Assembly: GCF_000003605.2 (NCBI RefSeq)
Contig: NW_003135352.1
Coordinates: 119,861 to 147,510 of the forward strand
DNA length: 27,650 nucleotides
Source of the DNA: Saccoglossus kowalevskii
Lineage: Eukaryota > Hemichordata > Enteropneusta > Harrimaniidae
Reading direction: 5' to 3'
Part shown: one piece after another, positions 20,816 through 27,650 of the stretch
Position numbering within the stretch: position 1 is the first letter of the stretch
How the letters are laid out: each line of letters begins with the position of its first letter
Program-made: the position numbers and the translations under genes
Notes under the pieces: generated by a model
What the model saw: the letters and a program-made list of their open reading frames with translations, nothing else
The model's database searches: none
What the model was told of the DNA's origin: nothing

Positions 20816-20886
20816 ACGGTGACGTCTCACCGTATCGACCGATGCCTAGGATATTTCGAATAGACCGTTTAATCAGCCTATAAATA
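20816..20886 (+). promoter_or_regulatory. Candidate promoter: CRE-core palindrome plus TATA box
   Basis: ACGGTGACGTCTCACCGT (20816-20833) is a 7-bp perfect inverted repeat around CGTC and contains TGACGTCT, one base off the CRE octamer bound by CREB/ATF factors. TATAAATA follows at 20879-20886. A start site about 30 bp downstream would leave a short 5' UTR before the ATG at 20986. The spacing is promoter-like. Function is inferred. Confidence 0.35.
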
Positions 20887-20985
20887 CATGAACGAGATAT
20901 TTATTTTTAAATTGCTCTTTGCCATTATCAAAACTATTGTAATCGCACCCATTAATCTGACTCGCACTGCTTGCGCGCCTTCATA

Positions 20986-23790
20986 ATGAATACATTCAAT
21001 AATCAGTTAGTTGACGCAATCTCGTTGTCCGCTAATGACGTTCGATTTACGTTCCATAATAAGATCGCGCCGGCTAATTTACAATCGTCGATTGCAATTG
21101 CAAGCACATTGACGTATTGTGTAGAGTGTTGCTCATTACTTCGAGGACGTTTACAATGTTGTGATAATCAAATGCAATACTTTAGAAGTAAATGAATTAA
21201 CGAGATGCGATATGGTTCATATCCCGGCGTTTCAAACAAATTGAGCAGTAGTCGCAAACTGCAAATAACAGATCGACATATTTGTTTAGCTAGTATTGAA
21301 GTTTATTGATGTTAACGTAATAAACTGATTATTCTCACCAATTAGCAAACGAAATTGGAAATTCACGCTGATGTCGATTGTGTTGAGCCGAGAGATGCCG
21401 GAGCCGACTAATTGATGCGAGTGTTGAGTGAACTACTTCTTGCTTCTCGCTCTACTCTTAAACTTGCCTTCGTTTCCCCGTTGTGATAGTGAACAACTTT
21501 GATGCATAGAATATCAAACATGCATTACTATGGGCGTTTCGATGAAAATATATATTATTATAACAGCACTTATGAACTTCTCAACGTACAATACACGACG
21601 GGGAGTCAATTGTACGCGGGTTGAATAATACGCCACGGGTAAGTACGTTATCGAGCGTAGAATCGTTTCGAATTCTAATTTGACACTGTGGGGAATTCAT
21701 TATTCGAGGCTTTCCGCACACTCGGACAAATTTGAATAGATGCAGCCGCGTATTTTGATGTTATTTACCAATCTGATTAGCCATTCACATAAGAGGGAAA
21801 AATAACATGAGGCAATGAATAAAATGCTGATGTTTTTTTCAGATTTGTGCAGTGAAATGAAATGTGTGCTGTTACAATACACACACATTATACACAAACA
21901 CAATGCACATATTTTACGTGTGTATTTCAACAAATACAGTACACATGTACTATCTATGAACCTTTTTTTTTATTATTTTCTTGTACAATAAACCCGTCGG
22001 GGTTTTTTCAATGTATTTACAAACCAATTATCGTAAATTCTTATTAAACAGTGTTCAATAACCTTTCATGTAGGTGCTGACATTTTTCTCCTAAGTATTT
22101 ATGGTTTGAAATTAGTGTCATCACTTGTTAGAACCAAATCTATAAGTACTTCGTTATTTATGATTGGGAGACAAGATCATTGCTACTAATATGACATATC
22201 ACCTGTTTGTGTGGGGATCTACCTAATTTACAAATGGTAAATACACGTTCAGAATTCGAAGGTAGCGTTTGATAGAACGCCCTGTAACACTCAGGCAGGA
22301 ACATGTACACATCCGCTAATATCCATTAAGACACATGGATGACACACGTAGGTATTTATTTCCTAAATTATCCAAAGTCGATACGCTCTTGACGTAAAGT
22401 GGTTTAACGTGGTTGGCCCAGAATATTATACTATTGCCCTTATTTTTATATTTTCTTATTCTTATATTTTTGACAACGTTGGTTTGTCTGTCTGTTGTCT
22501 GTCAGTTTGTTGTTTGTGAGCAGAATAACTCAAAAAGTCACAGATTGATTGTCATTATTTAAAAAAGAGTGTCCAGCAACCGGAGGAACCGGCTGTCATG
22601 AAGACAGCAAGGATTCTTATATATAAATAACTCAAAAAAGCTAAGAAGCCGTGTCCATCGAATCGTTAAAGGGATCGCTCTGCAGGACAAGGTCTAATCG
22701 ATCGGGTGTCACAAGTTGGCAGAGATCTGCGTCAGAGTGCCAAGGATGCATGGATATTTGAAAGTAATCTTCACAATCGCCAAAAAACACAACAAGTATG
22801 GGTGAATTATCAGGGCGTTTCAGAAGATGTTGCCCTTGAGACTACGATGGATCGAATGCGGACCCAAAATGTAAGATATGATCACTGGTATGGTAATTAC
22901 TTTGCAGCTGCGGTGGAGGTTTGCTCTCTCGGAATGCGTATATGTTATTATTATTTTTAATGACATCTACAACTTCGCATGTGTTTTAGATAGCAAATTA
23001 GCGTCGACACAATGTGGGGTCAAGGTTCGGGGTCCAATGGCGGACAATGAAGTGTAACATCACTTAATTTCATTTTATATTTTCGTAAAATATTTGTGTA
23101 TCATTAAAACATAACTCTATTTAAATGTTGATTATGTAAAATACAACAAATGAAGTAATCATATATTTACTATTTGCAACTACATATGACCATGGTGAAG
23201 AAATGTCAAGCGCACGTGCACGTCAGCCCACTTCCTTATGATGATGGTCATGTAGAAACGTGATACAACAGGAGAATTTGCTGATAGCCCGATCTTATTA
23301 TTTAGTGATCAATTCTATATAACATCACAACATTAATCTTATGACATTGTTAATTGCTTATTATGCAAATGAACAGCATTGAACACGAACTTGGTACTAT
23401 AAATAGTTAGTCAATCTAGACACTAATTTAAGCTTGAAATTAATCATGTTTGTAGAGAGTGTGTCTCCCCGCCCACTGCCCATATAACATGTTTTTTATT
23501 TATTTTTTTGGTTTTAATAGAGTAGAGCTCACCACAGAAACGTATGGTACAATATGTTTTTATTGCGTGACAGGATGTTTCACCTTTACTTCAATAATGT
23601 CGCGGGGGAATTCCTGATCACGAGTGACAGAACGCTTCAACCAAATTTGAAAGAACGGTTTGCGTTAGATTATATACTTAATGGGGTAAATGTCAAATTC
23701 AAAGAAATGTCGATCAAAGGCACATGCACACGGCATATTGAGCTTCCGACAAGTCACATCGCTGTATACAGCACAGTAAATATTCAGTAG
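20986..23790 (+). CDS. Tentative three-exon gene of unknown function
   Basis: The model joins 20986-21187, 22686-22870 and 23521-23790 (657 nt, 218 residues plus TAG). Exon 1 starts at ATG 20986 and ends in phase 1 at gtaaat. Exon 2 follows ...ctctgcag and ends in phase 0 at gtaaga. Exon 3 follows a T-rich ...ttttaatag in phase 0. Phases fit throughout, and a TATA box lies 100 bp upstream of the ATG. Exons 2 and 3 read as plausible charged, partly helical protein (QVGRDLRQSAKDAWIFES; RDRMFHLYFNNVAGEF). I see no signal peptide, TM segment or known domain. The exon 1 link is the weakest part. Introns are 1498 and 650 bp; the first contains a repeat-like GT-rich stretch near 22480-22640. Open frames of this size also occur by chance in the window, so the whole gene could be wrong. 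Confidence 0.3.
22686..22870 (+). CDS. Tentative gene, exon 2
   Basis: A 185-bp open segment between a good acceptor (ctctgcag) and donor gtaagata, phase 1 in and 0 out. The frame also stays open past the donor (to 22960), which allows a longer exon. The encoded peptide is polar and helix-prone with no recognised motif. Confidence 0.35.
23521..23790 (+). CDS. Tentative gene, exon 3
   Basis: A 270-bp open segment from a T-rich acceptor to TAG, phase 0 in, matching the exon 2 donor. The first half is rich in Arg, His and aromatic residues; the second half alternates hydrophobic and polar residues like beta strands. No family recognised. Confidence 0.35.
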   Translation, partial: SRAHHRNVWYNMFLLRDRMFHLYFNNVAGEFLITSDRTLQPNLKERFALDYILNGVNVKFKEMSIKGTCTRHIELPTSHIAVYSTVNIQ

Positions 23791-26095
23791 CGTATGGATT
23801 TATTTTAACGCGGCAAATGTTAACAAGAAAACTCACACCTCGTAATAGCCATTCTAGTATTGCGACTGTGCGCGATAGTTTCGCCTATGTTATGAGGAGA
23901 TGGTCTGCCTAAGACGTTTTGTTGAAATCGCGTTTAATATCGCGCTCGTACTTCAAAAAATATATAATAGATTCACTTCATATTGTCGTAGATAAAGCGT
24001 CGGTAATTAATTAGGAATTAACTGCAATTTTAACGATAATTTTAGCACTTCAACACTATTTCCTGTTTCGCGGATATATTGTAATATAACATTCTCATGT
24101 TTTATCCCTTTATAACAAGACTGACTCTGTATCCTCACTAATGCCATATGGCAACACGTTAAGGGGATTAGGCTGGAAACACTGACTTAAGAGATAATCC
24201 GTGCCCACTTATACTGGCGTCCACCGGAGCATTCAATATCCCATCATGACGTCACGCAATCAGATTTTCTGCAACGATTCGATTTTCTTATTATTTCCAG
24301 GCGTGAATACCCCTACTAGGAACACGTCGCTGCAGGTACTTATATCGAATGAAGTGCAAAAACGTGATCATCGCTGAAAAAACGAACGTGTGATAATCAG
24401 ACTACGCGGATTAAGTCCCGAATGTAGAGTTGATTTAAATGACTACAAGATGTGTCCAACTCCACGTGCGTTCCCATGCGTAATGCTTCCAATATGATCA
24501 ATTTGTTGTAAATTTCACTTACGCGCGTTCATCTCAGTCAATGTTCAACGTAATAATCCAATATTTTAATTCAATTCTTATGACATATTCACCGCATGTA
24601 GAGATTCCTGCAGTTGGATACCACCCCCAGCCACGACACAAAATAGTCAACCACTTTTCCACACTGCTGAACATTTCCATGATTTAAGGATACGGAGGTT
24701 ATCACGAACGCCGAAAACTAAAAACGCTAAATAACCATCGAATATGTGCGTTTAAATTCCCACTACGAAGAATTAGAACATGGAGCGCTCGGTACACGAA
24801 CAGTTCTGTCGTAGTTATGTGGAGTACATTAACCAAAGCGTCCATATTCATTATATGTAGTAAGGAATACGGTAATATGCTACAGAGAAACAAGGTCACA
24901 TTTAGTTTAACGTGACATATATCCGATTCAAATTTCAGCTCACGTTGTACGTGTCTCACGTCGTTATTAGAAAAGCTGAAATTACGAATGGCAATACTTA
25001 CTAGTGTGCTATGCAGCGGAATATGACTACAGAATTGGAATCCTACAACCAGACTTGCACGCTTGCCTTCTTTTACTACAGCTGTGAACTATTGAACCGT
25101 GTCAGTATTGTCTGCAAGCGCCAGTTGAATGTATTACACGTCATACTTATTATATCGGGAATTCTTTTCTTATAATATACAGAAACAATTAAACTACTAT
25201 TAACGGAATCGATTCAATGACGCATTATATAAAAGAAAGATAATTGACACAAAAAAACGTTCCACGTGTTCACTTCTCCCATGGGGCTGAACGTCTTATT
25301 ATTACAGTCTATACTGATTGCTTGCAGACACGGTCAAGTTTAGCTAACCAAAACGAGTGTATCACGATATTTGATCGATTTCACGGCACAACTGGTCACG
25401 TGGAAATTTAACGTTATATTGACCGTATCCGCAGTCGATATACAGACTTGTTGACCTCAAGAGATTACTATTGATCGAGGCTTTGCTATATGCATATTTC
25501 AACTGTAACACGGTCAATATTTGTCCCAGTTTTCACTGACAGATAATAATCCGTTCACAAGCATTTATTTGCCGCATTTATAATGTTTGTTTTTAGTTTT
25601 TATGTCCCATAGTTCCTTTAGACATTTATGATTTTGGTATGTACAAACACGCTACGGACGATCATTTGATATTTCAGAAGCATCAACATTTACACGTGAC
25701 GCGCGCGTACACAGCAAGCACATTGCACTGTGGCCACTCACACCTGAATAAAACGCAATTAAAAATCACCGTACATTCACGGTTAAATGAACAATTTAAT
25801 CTAACCCATATAAATGTACTATACACAAGGAATCATAAAATTATCCTGATGATATAAATAAACGTACCAAAAAGGTCGTTATGCAACGTCAACAAATTTT
25901 GAAATGCCATGCAACATACAAGATTCAGCGCTGCCTTCGTACGACCGAAATCGTCCTGTTGTTCTATGAGTATCTTCTGGTTACAAATATCCATATATTA
26001 TAATATTACTCGTTACGAAGCACGACATGTTACACTTGTTCGACCTGTTCACAAATTATAGGTGATTCATTGAGAAAATCTTAATAAAAAGAAAT
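23791..26095. other. Intergenic region, nothing firm
   Basis: AT-rich sequence without convincing genes. A perfect CRE octamer TGACGTCA sits at 24247-24254. Short minus-strand frames (for example 24702-24959) have no domain features. Confidence 0.45.
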
Positions 26096-26202
26096 GGTCG
26101 TCGCGTCTTGTTCGATATGGGACTCACAGCGACGTACACAACTCATGTAAATTACATTGTTTGTGATTCAAAGACACACTGCACGCGACCAAGGCCCTTT
26201 AA
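26096..26202. mobile_element. Second copy of the GC-rich inverted-repeat element
   Basis: It shares ggtcgtcgcg..., gggactca-agcgacgtacacaa, catgtaaattacatt and a ccaaggccctt end with the intronic element at 5915-6047, in the same order and orientation. The ends are more diverged, and the inverted arms are shorter (ggtcgtcgcg against cgcgacc). Non-coding. Confidence 0.5.
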
Positions 26203-27526
26203 CGAGAAAACACATTTTTAGATATACCCTGACAGCTTTGCGCAAGCACAGAGTACGCAATCGAGCGTACAGCGTAAATCGGTCTGTATTTTTTATTTAA
26301 ATTTAGTCATTTGAGACGATTTCACATATATTAACGTTGCAATGGTGAGCTATAATCTATAATCGCTGTATCATAGTTCCATTTCCCTTTTTTTACCACA
26401 GCTGTAGCTAAAACGTACATGGTTATTTATGTGTCTCAGAATTATATTTAAAATGAAGTAATATAATATAATATGGATAACCACCCCAGAGGCCCAGAGT
26501 ATACCACTCACGTACAATGTGTGCTCCATTTATGTCGAGAAAAGTGTGCTTTCGCTTATTATGGGTCGTCCATTTTTGTTTAAATATTGACCGAGTGAAT
26601 GCGTGAATCTGATTGGCTGATGGGGCTACGAGGTATAATCATATGAGGCTATCACGAGAATATCACAAAGTATGCCCGAAGGCAGCATGGCGTCGTATCG
26701 ACAAGCCAATGTGTTCCCATGCATATTTTTTCCTGCTTGTAATAATAGTTTAATGAGAGATAATAGTGAAAAATGACAACGAAAATCATTGTGCGCTGTG
26801 CGAACGTTTACGTTCAGTGACGGAATTATTTTTCCGTCACGTGCTATATGCATGATAGTATTCGAATACTGACCCTGTCAAATTTGCCGACTTAAAAAGA
26901 GCATTGCTAGCCGTGGCAAAACGAAGTTGACAATGTTCTTACAAGTTGGCCGTGGGCGTAGTCTAAGTTGACCTCTTTGTATGTCTTTGCAGATAGGGCT
27001 ATTAGGTATAATAATATGTTGTATAATGGTTATATCATACCAGTGTACCAGTGCCATGAATACATTATTGCAGGCCATGGTTAATAGAGTATAATACACC
27101 CTAATCCATGGGTAACCGGTTATGGTTTCCAATTTATGCTCCAAAATATGAATATCAAATATTGATACAAATTTAGTATCTATCAACAATTGGATTTACC
27201 TAGGGTTTCGATAAATACAATCAGTCGGTTTACTGCAACTGAGTAAGTGAAACCTGTATAGTAGTCTTATGTGGCTTAACATCCACCAAAGCCTTCGCAA
27301 CGAAATACAATTTGAAAATACACATAATTTTAAATGCACCATGTTATAATTTACGCTGCCGCTCTCAGATGATAAAATGCTAGTTCCAGGCCCAAATTTA
27401 CCTTACTCCCTGGACGGGTCCGGAATGATACTATAATTTAACAACGAATAAATAATGACTTAATACTGCGCAATTATGTAATATTTCATAGTGTGCCCGC
27501 TTTCGGTTGCTTAAGTATAGAAACGA
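26203..27526. other. Intergenic region with a hairpin
   Basis: AT-rich sequence. The only structured element I see is the hairpin at 26817-26843. The minus-strand frames here (26626-26853, 26878-27189) lack recognisable features. Confidence 0.45.
26817..26843. other. Perfect 9-bp hairpin overlapping an E-box
   Basis: GTGACGGAA (26817-26825) and TTCCGTCAC (26832-26840) are exact reverse complements around a 6-nt T-rich loop. The right arm overlaps CACGTG (26838-26843), the E-box recognised by bHLH factors. No gene adjoins it within the window. Confidence 0.5.
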
Positions 27527-27564
27527 TGATCCTGGCCAACAAATGTTGACCCTGGATCAACAAA

Positions 27565-27566
<2 letters not shown>
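27527..27566 (+). repeat. Imperfect 20-bp tandem duplication
   Basis: Two adjacent units of the form gaYcctgg--caacaaat-t lie directly before the (AT)n tract. Confidence 0.7.

Positions 27567-27650
<84 letters not shown>
27567..27650. repeat. (AT)n microsatellite, reaches the window end
   Basis: Pure alternating TA for 84 bp up to the last base. The true length is unknown because the tract runs out of the window. Confidence 0.97.

Noticed and set aside
24702-24959. 85-codon minus-strand frame with hydrophobic runs
   Set aside because: No convincing membrane topology, family motif or splice context. Frames of this length are common by chance here.

Overview
The window looks like AT-rich nuclear DNA from an invertebrate animal, probably marine. 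The evidence is short coding exons with GT...AG introns, extracellular metazoan modules (thrombospondin type-1, LamG-like jelly roll, EGF, FN3), MITE-like repeats with terminal inverted repeats, a minisatellite, microsatellites and a 50-N assembly gap. I cannot name the species. A non-vertebrate deuterostome or a lophotrochozoan fits the gene style, but that is only an impression. Region 1 (1-9773, plus strand): the 3' part of a large gene for a secreted or extracellular-matrix protein. I resolve sixteen exons. They join into one open frame of 815 codons plus a stop: five TSP1 repeats on single 1-1 phase exons, a 24-bp microexon, a LamG-like domain on four exons, a compact six-cysteine EGF module on one exon, a second LamG-like domain on four exons, and a very basic C-terminal tail. 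The 5' end, including any signal peptide, lies left of the window. Region 2 (9774-14042): 3' flank, a 113-bp near-identical repeat on either side of the 50-N gap (10222-10271), and then about 3.6 kb where I recognise nothing. Region 3 (14043-15066): a TTAA-flanked inverted-repeat element of about 680 bp, then a decayed copy of a TA-type MITE. Region 4 (15593-16704, minus strand): an intronless gene for a 271-residue type I membrane protein with a signal peptide, an LRRNT-type cysteine cap without an LRR solenoid, one FN3 domain, one TM helix and a short tail carrying a PPxY motif. It converges with the TSP1/LamG gene. Region 5 (17324-17549): a better preserved copy of the TA-type MITE. Region 6 (19091-20280): a minisatellite of about 23 units of 33/34 bp arranged as alternating subtypes, with a decayed tail. 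Region 7 (20816-23790, plus strand): a tentative three-exon gene of unknown function (218 codons if the model is right), preceded by a palindrome with a CRE core and a TATA box. Region 8 (23791-27650): mostly unexplained AT-rich sequence with a second copy of a GC-rich inverted-repeat element (the first lies in an intron of the TSP1/LamG gene), a perfect 9-bp hairpin over an E-box, and an (AT)n tract running off the window. The two confident genes are both extracellular or cell-surface proteins of the kind used in adhesion. Nothing in the sequence shows that they act together. I found no tRNA, rRNA, CRISPR array or autonomous transposon.
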